Assembly: GCA_945877655.1 (NCBI GenBank)
Contig: CAMCSH010000007.1
Span: 1 to 33,009, forward strand
Direction of reading: 5' to 3'
DNA length: 33,009 nt
DNA from: Lentisphaera araneosa HTCC2155
GTDB lineage: Bacteria; Verrucomicrobiota; Lentisphaeria; Lentisphaerales; Lentisphaeraceae
A program made the position numbers and the translations under genes. The stretch's first letter is position 1, and the number at the start of each line of letters is the position of its first letter. A model generated the notes under the pieces. It was not told the origin of the DNA and did no database searches. It was given only the letters and a program-made list of their open reading frames with translations. Positions 14,911-22,503 of the stretch are shown one piece after another.

Positions 14911-15112
14911 GATCGGCCTCGGACTGGAAGAGATCGGGGATGCTGAAACCGGCGCCATCCGGACCGTCGACGCGGCGCAGCGGCCAGCGGCTGGCGCAGA
15001 CGTCGCAGACCAGGCAAGATTCCTCTGCCCGCAACGGCGGCCGCGCAGCGCAACGCGGGCAGGCGAGAAGCTGCAGGAAATCGGCGGCGAGTGGCGGTGG
15101 TGAGGTCTTCAT
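14897..15112 (-). CDS. Trm112-like zinc-ribbon protein
   Basis: 71 residues, starting MKTSPPPLAADFLQLLACPRC. The cysteine pairs C18/C21 and C36/C39 in LLACPRC and LVCDVCASRWPLRR fit the Trm112p/UPF0434 (YcaR-like) zinc-ribbon family, where the second pair is followed by a YPI-like stretch, here RWPLRR. Members of this family stabilise methyltransferases or have unknown roles. AGGGATG precedes the ATG as ribosome site. It is the first gene of the operon with nrdR, which it overlaps by 14 bases. The gap to the divergent gene at 15322 (209 bases) should contain promoters for both directions, but I see no clear boxes. Confidence 0.75.
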   Translation of the reverse strand: MKTSPPPLAADFLQLLACPRCAARPPLRAEESCLVCDVCASRWPLRRVDGPDGAGFSIPDLFQSEADHALS

Positions 15113-15321
15113 GGCATCCCTGAATTTGACGGCATCAAGCTAACCTCAAGAACGGCGTTCACAATGGCGCCGCGAGAGCATGTTGCTGCGCGGACTGCCG
15201 CTCTCATTCTCTTTCGTGACCTTCATGTCTTCGTGGTGAATCCCAGCATCTTCACCTCTCCGGCAAGAAGAACGGCTCAGCGGCGCTAATGTGCGGGCGA
15301 ATCAGCCGGAGCCATGAGCTT

Positions 15322-16023
15322 ATGGATGTTAAAAACTTGATCGAGTCGCTGCGGCGTCCGGCCTCGCGGGCCGCGGCGCGGCGTCAGCTAGAATCGCATG
15401 AAGATGGTACCGCCGTCGCCGAGGCCTTGGGGCTTCTGCTCGCCGACGAGACCTCCGGCGACAACGCCGTCTGGGCCGCGGCGCAGATCGCCACCAGCCG
15501 CGGCCTGACCCAGCTCATCCCGCTTCTCGCGCCGCAGATCGAGCGCCGCACCGGTTTGCGGATGGAACTGGTCGCCGCGCTCGAAGCGCTCAGCGGCTGC
15601 CAATATGGCGCCGAAGCGGACTGGCCGGCCCTGCTCGCCTCGCCTCCCGCCAGCTGCCGCCTCGCCAGCCTGCTCGCCGTCTCTCCCGGCTGCGCCGAAG
15701 TTCAGATCGAGGCACTCCGCCTCTTGGCCGTCGTCAAGCTCCCCGGCGAGCGGACCCAGTTGGTCGAAGTGATCGAGACCGAAAGCGGCGGCCTGCGGAT
15801 CGAATCGTCCTGCGGCCCCGGCCGGCACGACGCCGTCGAAATCGAAAGATTGAGCCAGCAAATCCCCTTCGCCGAACTCTGGATCGACCCCGTCGGCCAG
15901 GTTCACATGATGGCCGAAATCGACAGCAACACCGATGACGCCGCCGCCGCCGAACTGGTCCGCCGCGTCGCCGCCATCTCTGACACTCTTGAATTGCAAC
16001 TGACCGGAAAGGATGAACTTTGA
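15322..16023 (+). CDS. HEAT-like hypothetical protein upstream of prmA
   Basis: 233 residues from ATG 15322, chosen because CGGAG lies 10 bases upstream; an earlier start at 15289 has no ribosome site. The N-terminal 150 residues are Ala/Leu-rich paired helices (LRRPASRAAARRQLES, AVAEALGLLLADETSGDNAV, GLTQLIPLLAPQIERRTGLR), resembling degenerate HEAT-type repeats. The C-terminal part (about 150-233) changes to an acidic alpha-beta segment with GPGRHDAVEIERLSQQIPF, ELWIDPVGQVHMMAEIDSN and a final helix. I see no catalytic motif, signal peptide or membrane helix. Its stop almost touches the start of prmA (TTTGAACATG), so the two are co-translated. It may be a partner or adaptor for PrmA or for ribosomal proteins (inference only). 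Confidence 0.7.
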   Translation: MDVKNLIESLRRPASRAAARRQLESHEDGTAVAEALGLLLADETSGDNAVWAAAQIATSRGLTQLIPLLAPQIERRTGLRMELVAALEALSGCQYGAEADWPALLASPPASCRLASLLAVSPGCAEVQIEALRLLAVVKLPGERTQLVEVIETESGGLRIESSCGPGRHDAVEIERLSQQIPFAELWIDPVGQVHMMAEIDSNTDDAAAAELVRRVAAISDTLELQLTGKDEL

Positions 16024-16025
16024 AC

Positions 16026-16922
16026 ATGTCCAGCAAAACCCCCGAACTCCTGCACGCCGTCACCGTCCACACCTCGTCGGACACCGGCTACGTCCTCGAA
16101 GAACTCTTCCCCTCAGTCGAGCTTTTCACCTCGTCGTATTTCGACCGGGATGACAACATCGCCCGCCTCAGCATCTACTTCGAGAATCTCGAAGAGGCCC
16201 GCGCCACCCAAGCCCTGATCCTCGAGCATCTCGAGCAATGGAAAGAAGACTTCGAACTCGGCCCCTGCGAAGTGGTGCTTGAGGAAGTCAAGAAGCAGGA
16301 CTGGTCGGAATCGTGGAAGGCCTTCTTCCAGGTCAGCAAGGTCTCCGATCGTCTGGTGATCAAGCCCTCGTGGGAAAAATACGAAGCCAAGCCCGGCGAA
16401 GTGATCATCGAGATCGACCCCGGCATGAGCTTTGGCACCGGCAACCACGGCACCACCAAGGCCTGCCTGCAGTTCATCGACAGCGGCCGCACCGACGCGC
16501 CGCAATCCTTCCTCGACATCGGCACCGGCTCCGGCATCCTCTCCATCGCCGCCGCCAAGCTCGGCTGCTCGCCGGTCGACGCCTTCGACTACGACGAAGA
16601 CTCGGTCCGCTGCGCCAAGGAAAATCTCGAGCTCGCCAAGGTCGACCAAGTGGTCAACGCCTTCCACCAGGACCTCGCCGTCTACCAGGCGCCGCACACC
16701 TATGACCTCGTCGTCGCCAACATCCTCGCCACCGTGCTGATCGAGTTCGCTGACATCATCGTCACCACCGTCACCCGCGCCCCGGCCAGCCGCCTCATCG
16801 TCTCGGGCATTCTGACCGATCAGTACCCCGCCGTCCTGAAGGCCTTCGAAGCCCGCGGCTTCGTCGAAGTCGAGCAGCGCACCATCGCCGAATGGACCTC
16901 GGGCATCCTCAAGTTCGCGTAA
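16026..16922 (+). CDS. prmA: Ribosomal protein L11 methyltransferase
   Basis: 298 residues from ATG 16026; a TTG at 16020, overlapping the previous stop, has better spacing from AAGGA and would add two residues. PrmA trimethylates ribosomal protein L11 using S-adenosylmethionine. The N-terminal substrate-recognition domain (1-95) is followed by DPGMSFGTGNHGTT (131-144) and the SAM-binding motif LDIGTGSG (163-170) with AAAKLG after it. DYDEDSV supplies the acidic SAM ligand, and VVANILATVL is the family's catalytic-site motif. All are as expected for a full-length functional enzyme. It is coupled to the HEAT-like gene and is followed by a palindromic repeat at 16962-17023. Confidence 0.95.
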   Translation: MSSKTPELLHAVTVHTSSDTGYVLEELFPSVELFTSSYFDRDDNIARLSIYFENLEEARATQALILEHLEQWKEDFELGPCEVVLEEVKKQDWSESWKAFFQVSKVSDRLVIKPSWEKYEAKPGEVIIEIDPGMSFGTGNHGTTKACLQFIDSGRTDAPQSFLDIGTGSGILSIAAAKLGCSPVDAFDYDEDSVRCAKENLELAKVDQVVNAFHQDLAVYQAPHTYDLVVANILATVLIEFADIIVTTVTRAPASRLIVSGILTDQYPAVLKAFEARGFVEVEQRTIAEWTSGILKFA

Positions 16923-16961
16923 AGGCTGAAAGCCATCGCGAGCCCTTCATTTTAAGCTCAA

Positions 16962-17023
16962 GTTTGTAGTCCAGGCTTCAACCGGTGTGTTCTGTTCCGC
17001 CGGCCGAAGCTGGGACTACAAAC
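16962..17023. repeat. Imperfect 62-base palindrome
   Basis: GTTTGTAGTCC (16962-16972) pairs perfectly with GGACTACAAAC (17013-17023). Inside, GCTTC pairs with GAAGC and CC with GG, with a loop around GTGTGTTCTGTTC. It looks like a dispersed REP-like element and could also serve as the prmA terminator. It lies inside a spurious upstream extension of the next gene's frame. Confidence 0.7.
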
Positions 17024-17065
17024 CATGAAATCGCGACTCGCGAGACCACAGAACAGGAGGAATGC

Positions 17066-17779
17066 ATGGAAAACTTCTTTATCACCTATTTCGCCTTGGT
17101 TCTTGTGGTGATCTGCGGCTTTCTTTGGCGGCTCTTGCGCAAGGCGCAACGGAATGCCTACATCCGTAGCTTCTCTCTGCCACCGGGATTGTATGAGAAG
17201 CTGATCTTGCGGCACCCGCATTTGACCCTGAAAGACTGCCAGCTGGTCGGCAAGGGCCTGCGGCAATTCTTTCTAGCTTATCACAACGGCGGCTATCGCC
17301 CGGTGTCGATGCCGTCGCAAGTGGCCGATGATCTCTGGCACGACTTCATCCTTTACACCCGGCACTATCAGCTTTTCTGCGACCAGGCTTTTGGCCGTTT
17401 TCTGCATCACAGCCCGGCCGCTGTCCTCAGCTCGAAGAAGGACACCAACGAAGGCTTGCGGCGTTGCTGGGTCCAGGTCTGCAAAGAAGAACTCATCGAT
17501 CCGCGCCAGCCCAGTCGCCTGCCGCTGCTGTTTGCCCTCGACAGCAAATTAGAAATCGCCAATGGCTTTTATTACGCCGCTGATTGCAGCGGCTTGCAGT
17601 GCAAGGATAAGGATGGCACAGTCGACAGTGGCGCGGCAGTCTACTCCGGCAGCGACTTCTCGAGCAGCAGCTACGACGGCGGTACCTCCGGCTTCGATTG
17701 CGGCAGCGGCAGTGATGGCGGCAGTGGCGGGGATAGCGGTGGCGGCTGCAGTGGTGGCTGCGGTGGTGGCGGCGATTGA
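17066..17779 (+). CDS. GRDP-like membrane protein with Gly/Ser/Cys-rich tail
   Basis: 237 residues from ATG 17066, which has AGGAGG 7 bases upstream; the frame extends further but only through the palindrome. An N-terminal membrane helix (about 3-22, FITYFALVLVVICGFLW) is followed by basic residues, so the body is likely cytoplasmic. The central part has VSMPSQVADDLWHDFILYTR and then HYQLFCDQAFGRFLHH, which matches the glycine-rich domain protein (GRDP/DUF1399-like) pattern DxxWHxFILxTxxYxxFCxxxFGxxxHH. The final 60 or so residues are low-complexity Ser/Gly (SSSSYDGGTSGFDCGSGSDG) and end in GGGCSGGCGGGGD. Function is unknown. It stands alone between prmA and a sulfatase. Confidence 0.78.
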   Translation: MENFFITYFALVLVVICGFLWRLLRKAQRNAYIRSFSLPPGLYEKLILRHPHLTLKDCQLVGKGLRQFFLAYHNGGYRPVSMPSQVADDLWHDFILYTRHYQLFCDQAFGRFLHHSPAAVLSSKKDTNEGLRRCWVQVCKEELIDPRQPSRLPLLFALDSKLEIANGFYYAADCSGLQCKDKDGTVDSGAAVYSGSDFSSSSYDGGTSGFDCGSGSDGGSGGDSGGGCSGGCGGGGD

Positions 17780-18093
17780 CCGACATCGATTTTTTAATGC
17801 GCGGTGGCCCGCGCATAGCTCATATCACATGTCGCGGATCTGCGCCACCGCCCAGGAACCGGCGCTGGATTCGCTCAATTCGAGTCGCCCGATGGCAGTC
17901 GTTAGTTGTCGCTGTTGCAGCTAATCCTTTCAACTGCGGTTTTAAGTTGAAACTTGAAAGTGTCCTCCCGCCACAACTGGGAAGGAACGCCCCGGTGTAT
18001 GCAACTTCCCCATCCGGACTTGAATTCACCCTGCCATTGTCTATTCTGAAACAGTCGCCTCAAATCCATTGATACCCTACCAGGACCCACGCC
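17780..18093 (+). other. Gap of 314 bases before the sulfatase
   Basis: No gene is recognised. Near 17926-17960 it contains CTTTCAACT followed by AAGTTGAAA and TTGAAAG, a weak echo of the GTTGAAAG repeat family. A short plus-strand frame here has no homology I can see. It should contain the promoter of the sulfatase gene; no clear boxes stand out. Confidence 0.35.
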
Positions 18094-19554
18094 ATGCGCA
18101 TCATTTTCTGCCACCTGCTCCTCACTCTGCTGGCCTGCACCGCAGTTGCGGACTCCGCACCGGCCAAGAGCACAACCGACCGACCACCCAATATCGTCTT
18201 CATCCTGGCGGATGATCTGGGCGTCTACGACCTGCATTGTTACGGGCGGGCGGATCATCACACACCCAATCTCGACCGGCTCGCCGCCCAGGGCAAGCGT
18301 TTCACCACCGCCTTTTGCGCCCAACCAATCTGCTCCCCCTCCCGGGCCGCCATCCTCACCGGCAAAACACCCGCACGCCTGCACCTGACGACCTACCTGC
18401 CCGGTCGCCAGGACCTGCCCTCGCAGTTGGTCCTGCACCCTGTCATCGAAAAACAGGTGCCCCTCACCGAAAAAATGTGGCCCCACTATTTCAAAGCCGC
18501 CGGCTACGCCAGCATCGCCATCGGCAAATGGCATGTCGGTGGCAAGGGGTTCGGCCCCCTCGACTTCGGTTTTGACGCCGAACACCCAGGCAAAGCCAAC
18601 ACCCCGCCTTCCGCCAGCGAAGGCGGCAAAGGTGAATTTGAACTCACCGCCGCCGCCGAAACCTTTATGGAAGCCAACAAAGAACGCCCCTTCGTGGTCT
18701 ACCTCGCCCACAACACCCCCCATATCCATTACTCCGCCTCCCCCGAACGCATCGCCGCCAACGCCCAGGCCTTTGAGCCCGTCTACGCCGCCGTCATCGA
18801 ATCCCTCGACGCCAGCGTCGGCCGCCTGCTGACCAAAATCGACACCCTGGGCATCGCCGACCGCACCATCGTCATCTTCACCTCCGACAATGGCGGTTTG
18901 CATGTGCCGGAGGGCGATCACCAGCGCGTCACCCACAACGGCCCCTTCCGCGCCGGCAAAGGCTATGGCTACGAAGGGGGCTTGCGGATTCCGCTGATCG
19001 TCCGTTGGCCGAACCATGTCCCCGCCGGTGTCGTCACCGACACCGCCATGGTCAACACTGACTGGTTGCCCACCCTGCTGGAACTGACCGGCCAACCCGC
19101 CCCCACCGGCCTCGACGGCACCAGCATTGCCGGGTTGCTCACCGCCGGTCAGGCCACCACCGAACGCAGCTTCTACTGGCACTTCCCACACTATACCAAC
19201 CAGGGCGGCCGCCCGTGCGGCGTCATCCGCACCGGCCAATGGAAACTCATCGAGTACTTCGACGATCAATCCGTCGAACTCTACGACCTCGCCGCCGATA
19301 CCGGCGAAACCACCAACCTCGCCGCCGCCAACCCCGAACGCGTCGGCAAAATGCGCGCCGAACTGGCCGCCTGGCGCACCCGCAACAACGCCCAGTCCAA
19401 CTCCCCGAACCCAGGTTGCAACCCCCAGGCTTTCCGCTCCCTCTATGTCGATTTCGACCCCAGCCGCTTCGCCCCAACCACTGCCAGGCCAGATCAATGG
19501 CAGGCCGTCCAGGCTTGGCGCAAAGGCATGGACGCCCCCGACAAAGGTCGCTGA
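18094..19554 (+). CDS. Secreted type I (formylglycine) sulfatase
   Basis: 486 residues with a signal peptide (MRIIFCHLLLTLLACTAVAD, mature from about A20-S21). It hydrolyses sulfate esters of glycans or other substrates in the periplasm or outside. The S1 family core is complete: NIVFILADDLG (33-43, calcium ligands D40/D41), the activation motif C80-SPSR with C80 converted to formylglycine, TGK (89-91), GKWHVGG, and the second metal site FTSDNGG. The C-terminal subdomain has the usual RTGQWKLIEYFDDQSVELYD. AGGA precedes the ATG by 9 bases. An internal stretch (GVYDLHCYGRADHHTPNLDR) is typical of arylsulfatase-A-like members. No formylglycine-generating enzyme is in the window. Substrate cannot be told from sequence. 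A hairpin follows the stop. Confidence 0.95.
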   Translation: MRIIFCHLLLTLLACTAVADSAPAKSTTDRPPNIVFILADDLGVYDLHCYGRADHHTPNLDRLAAQGKRFTTAFCAQPICSPSRAAILTGKTPARLHLTTYLPGRQDLPSQLVLHPVIEKQVPLTEKMWPHYFKAAGYASIAIGKWHVGGKGFGPLDFGFDAEHPGKANTPPSASEGGKGEFELTAAAETFMEANKERPFVVYLAHNTPHIHYSASPERIAANAQAFEPVYAAVIESLDASVGRLLTKIDTLGIADRTIVIFTSDNGGLHVPEGDHQRVTHNGPFRAGKGYGYEGGLRIPLIVRWPNHVPAGVVTDTAMVNTDWLPTLLELTGQPAPTGLDGTSIAGLLTAGQATTERSFYWHFPHYTNQGGRPCGVIRTGQWKLIEYFDDQSVELYDLAADTGETTNLAAANPERVGKMRAELAAWRTRNNAQSNSPNPGCNPQAFRSLYVDFDPSRFAPTTARPDQWQAVQAWRKGMDAPDKGR

Positions 19555-19559
19555 ACGCA

Positions 19560-19592
19560 TTGCGCTCCAGACCGTCCCGGCCTGGAGCGCAA
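19560..19592 (+). terminator. Hairpin after the sulfatase gene
   Basis: TTGCGCTCCAG and CTGGAGCGCAA pair perfectly over 11 bases around an 11-base loop, starting 6 bases past the TGA. There is no clean T-run immediately after, but TCTTTTT follows about 12 bases later. It may stop transcription from both sides. Confidence 0.65.
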
Positions 19593-19599
19593 CGTATAG

Positions 19600-19761
19600 T
19601 CAATTCTTTTTGACGATCCAGATATTGCGATAGCGAACCGGATTGCCGTGTTCCTGCAGATAAATGGGGCCACCTTCGGGACCATCGGGCCGAGGGGAGG
19701 CAGCCGTCGCGTTCGGCAATTCCTGATTTTCGTGAACCAGGACGCCATTGAGCCAATTCGC
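19600..19761 (-). pseudogene. DUF1080 (3-keto-disaccharide hydrolase) C-terminal remnant
   Basis: On the minus strand, directly after the purD stop and in the same frame, the sequence reads NWLNGVLVHENQELPNATAA, a short charged stretch, GGPIYLQEHGNPVRYRNIWI and a final VKKN before TGA at 19602-19600. The GPIYLQEHGNPVRYRNIW signature is typical of the C-terminus of the DUF1080/3-keto-disaccharide hydrolase family (LamG-like fold). Only about 52 codons remain; the N-terminal part of the family is missing, and purD takes its place. There is no start codon with a ribosome site. It is a deletion relic unless the purD stop is read through. The neighbouring sulfatase fits a former glycan-use cluster. 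Confidence 0.72.
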
Positions 19762-21030
19762 TCACTTCTCCCGCGCTAGCGAGCGCCAAGCAATGTCGCG
19801 GCGGCAGAAGGCGCCTTGCCAGGAGATCTTGTCGACGCCGCGGTAGGCGATGTCGAGAGCTTGACGGACCGTGGGGGCAGAGGCAGTGACGCCGAGGACG
19901 CGGCCGCCGGTGTTGACGATCTGGCCATCCTTGAGGGCGGTGCCGGCGTGGAAGACCTTGGCGCCGGTGGCGGCAGCGGCTTCGAGGCCGGAGATCGGGA
20001 AGCCTTTGGCGTAGTCGCCGGGGTAGCCGCCAGAAGCAAGAACGACGCAGACCGCGGGCTCGTCGGAGAAGACCGGCTTGGCGTCTTTCAACTTGCCAGT
20101 GGCGGTCTTCAGCAAGGCGTCGGCCATGCCCGACTTCCAGCGCATCATCAGCGACTGGGTCTCGGGGTCGCCGAAGCGGACGTTGAACTCGAGCAAGCGG
20201 ACGCCTTTCGAACCAATCATCAGGCCGATGAAGATGACGCCGCGGAACTCGAGGCCGTCAGCCTTGAGGCCGGCGAGGAAGCGGCTCAGCACTTCGCGTT
20301 CACAGATAGCATCGACTGCGGCGTCGCAGACCGGGGCGGGCGAATAGGTGCCCATGCCACCGGTGTTGGGGCCGGTGTCGCCGTCGCCGACGCGCTTGTG
20401 GTCCTGCGCGGTGGCGAGGTGGAGGATGGTTTCGCCGTCGCAGAGAGCGAAGAGCGAGGCTTCTTCGCCGTCGAGGAATTCTTCGATCAGGACGCGGTGT
20501 CCGGCGGCGCCGAAGGCTCCGGCGAAGCAGTCCTTAACCGCGGCGACCGCTTCGTCCTCGGTCATGGCGACGGTGACGCCTTTGCCGGCGGCGAGGCCGT
20601 CGGCCTTGACCACGATGGGAGCGCCGTTCTTGGCGATGAAGGCGAGGGCGGAGGCTTCGTCATCGAAGGTGCCGGAGGCGGCGGTGGGGATGCCATGGCG
20701 GACCATGAAGTCCTTGGCGAAGGCTTTCGAACCTTCGAGCTGGGCCCCCTTGGCGCCGGGACCGAAGACCGGGAAGCCGGCGGCGCGGAGGTCGTCGCCA
20801 AGACCGGCGCAGAGCGGGATTTCGGGACCGATGACAACCAGATCGATCTTCTCGGCGCGGGCGAAGGCGACGGTGGCTTCATGGGTTTTCAGTTCGAGAC
20901 AGGAAATGCCGTCGGCAGCGATGCCGGGGTTGCCAGGGGCGGCGAAGACGGCGCTGACCTGCGGGTCGTTCTTGAGGCGCCAGGAGAGGGCATGTTCGCG
21001 GCCGCCGCCGCCGATGACGAGAACTTTCAT
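19762..21030 (-). CDS. purD: Phosphoribosylamine-glycine ligase
   Basis: 422 residues from ATG 21030 (MKVLVIGGGGREHALSW), the standard family opening; AAGGA lies 11 bases upstream, and the longer frame to 21153 is not conserved. It joins glycine to 5-phosphoribosylamine with ATP, the second step of purine synthesis. The N-terminal Rossmann-like part has GGGGREHAL (8-16), and the PGNPGI motif follows. The ATP-grasp core is seen in VVKADGLAAGKGV, EEFLDGEEAS and DHKRVGDGDTGPNTGGMGTY, with EFNVRFGDPETQ as the metal-binding stretch. The C-terminal domain ends GVDKISWQGAFCRRDIAWR, normal for PurD. It is divergent from purA, with a 194-base shared upstream region, so both may be controlled together. 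Confidence 0.97.
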   Translation of the reverse strand: MKVLVIGGGGREHALSWRLKNDPQVSAVFAAPGNPGIAADGISCLELKTHEATVAFARAEKIDLVVIGPEIPLCAGLGDDLRAAGFPVFGPGAKGAQLEGSKAFAKDFMVRHGIPTAASGTFDDEASALAFIAKNGAPIVVKADGLAAGKGVTVAMTEDEAVAAVKDCFAGAFGAAGHRVLIEEFLDGEEASLFALCDGETILHLATAQDHKRVGDGDTGPNTGGMGTYSPAPVCDAAVDAICEREVLSRFLAGLKADGLEFRGVIFIGLMIGSKGVRLLEFNVRFGDPETQSLMMRWKSGMADALLKTATGKLKDAKPVFSDEPAVCVVLASGGYPGDYAKGFPISGLEAAAATGAKVFHAGTALKDGQIVNTGGRVLGVTASAPTVRQALDIAYRGVDKISWQGAFCRRDIAWRSLAREK

Positions 21031-21224
21031 GATAGAGAATCCTTGTGGGGTTTGTTGCCCCGCAAGGTAAGCGCCCGGACGCTCGGGGCAAGTTCGGTGA
21101 CGGAAGATTGTCTCCCTCCGCCCTCCCCCTTCGCGCAGTTCTCTCGTCATCACACCTTGGCAGAGCTACGAACGCCGCTACATTGCGGGGTTTTGTGAAA
21201 AATAGATGAACAGGAGCAGCTCAC

Positions 21225-22496
21225 ATGTCCGTAACCGTACTCATCGGCGCCCAGTGGGGCGACGAAGGCAAAGGCAAGATCATCGACGTACTCGCCCCCG
21301 AGGCTGACGTCGTCGCCCGCTATCAAGGCGGCAACAACGCCGGCCACACCGTCATCGTTGAAGGCAAGAAGGTGGTTCTGCACCTGATCCCCTCTGGCGT
21401 CCACTCGCAAAAGACCCTCAACGTCATCGGCAACGGCGTCGTCATGAATCCGGTCGGCCTGTGCACCGAGATCGACAAGCTCGCCTCCCAGGACATCGAG
21501 ATCATCAGCCGCCTCGAGATCAGCTCGCGCTGCCACCTCGTCTTCTCCTATCACCAGGCCCTTGACGCCGCCTTCGAAGCCGCTCGCGGCGCCGACGCCG
21601 TCGGCACCACCAAGAAAGGCATCGGCCCGACTTACGCCGACAAGGTCGCCCGTTGCGGTCTCCGCGGCGCCGATCTCTGCCACCCCGCCCGTCTCGAAGC
21701 CAAGTTCCGCACCAACTGCGGCAAGGCCAACACCGTGCTCGCCAGCCTCGGCGCCCCCCTTCTTGATGTCGATGCCGAATGGGGCGCCACCAAGACCGCC
21801 TGCACCCGTCTCGCCCCCCTGGTTACCGACACCGTCCTGACCCTCAACCGCGCCATCAAGGCCGGCAAGAACATCATGCTCGAAGGCGCCCAAGGTGTCT
21901 GGCTCGACATCGACTACGGCACCTACCCCTACGTCACCTCGTCGAACACCGGCGTCGGCGGCGCCGTCACCGGCACCGGCATTGCGCCCCAGCACATCAA
22001 GACCGTCATCGGTGTCGCCAAGGCCTACACCACCCGCGTCGGCGGCGGCCCCTTCCCCACCGAGCTGTGCTGCGACATGGGCGAAAAGATCCGCAAGATC
22101 GGCAATGAATTCGGCTCGACCACCGGCCGTCCCCGCCGCACCGGCTGGTTCGATGCCGTCGCCACCTCTTACGCCGTCATGCTTAACGGCATCACTGAGC
22201 TGGTTGTCACCAAGATGGACGTCCTCGACGGCCTCGACGAAGTGAAAATCTGCACCGCGTATGAACTCGACGGCAATCGCGTCGACTACATGCCCGCCGA
22301 TGCCGAAGACCTCGCCCGCGTCAAGCCGGTGTACGAATCGATGCCCGGCTGGAAGAACCCGACCAAAGGCGCCCGCTCCTTCGGCGAACTTCCTCTCGAA
22401 GCCCGCAACTACCTCAACCGCGTCGCCGAGCTTTGCGGCGCCCCGGTCAAAACCGTCTCGGTCGGCCCGGATCGCGCTGAAACCTTCCGCGTCTGA
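21225..22496 (+). CDS. purA: Adenylosuccinate synthetase
   Basis: 423 residues, typical length. It converts IMP plus aspartate and GTP to adenylosuccinate, the first committed step to AMP. The GDEGKGK P-loop-like motif is at 12-18 (D13 catalytic), with GGNNAGHT at about 35-42 (H41). GIGPTYADK, the IMP-binding GAQGVWLDID, and TTGRPRRTGWFD follow in the expected order. AGGAG lies about 9 bases before ATG 21225. It opens a plus-strand run with uppS (7-base gap) and cdsA. The gene is divergent from purD, which suggests shared purine control, though no PurR-type box is evident in the gap. Confidence 0.98.
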   Translation: MSVTVLIGAQWGDEGKGKIIDVLAPEADVVARYQGGNNAGHTVIVEGKKVVLHLIPSGVHSQKTLNVIGNGVVMNPVGLCTEIDKLASQDIEIISRLEISSRCHLVFSYHQALDAAFEAARGADAVGTTKKGIGPTYADKVARCGLRGADLCHPARLEAKFRTNCGKANTVLASLGAPLLDVDAEWGATKTACTRLAPLVTDTVLTLNRAIKAGKNIMLEGAQGVWLDIDYGTYPYVTSSNTGVGGAVTGTGIAPQHIKTVIGVAKAYTTRVGGGPFPTELCCDMGEKIRKIGNEFGSTTGRPRRTGWFDAVATSYAVMLNGITELVVTKMDVLDGLDEVKICTAYELDGNRVDYMPADAEDLARVKPVYESMPGWKNPTKGARSFGELPLEARNYLNRVAELCGAPVKTVSVGPDRAETFRV

Positions 22497-22503
22497 TTCC
22501 TGA

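Noticed and set aside
16985-17065. N-terminal extension of the GRDP-like protein
   Set aside because: It is read through the palindromic repeat and has no ribosome site, while ATG 17066 has AGGAGG.
17902-19560. Minus-strand frame of 552 residues opposite the sulfatase
   Set aside because: Gly/Val/Asp-rich mirror of a GC-rich gene; the plus strand has signal peptide, CSPSR and metal motifs.
19816-21198. Plus-strand frame of 460 residues opposite purD
   Set aside because: PurD on the minus strand has all family motifs; this frame lacks any.
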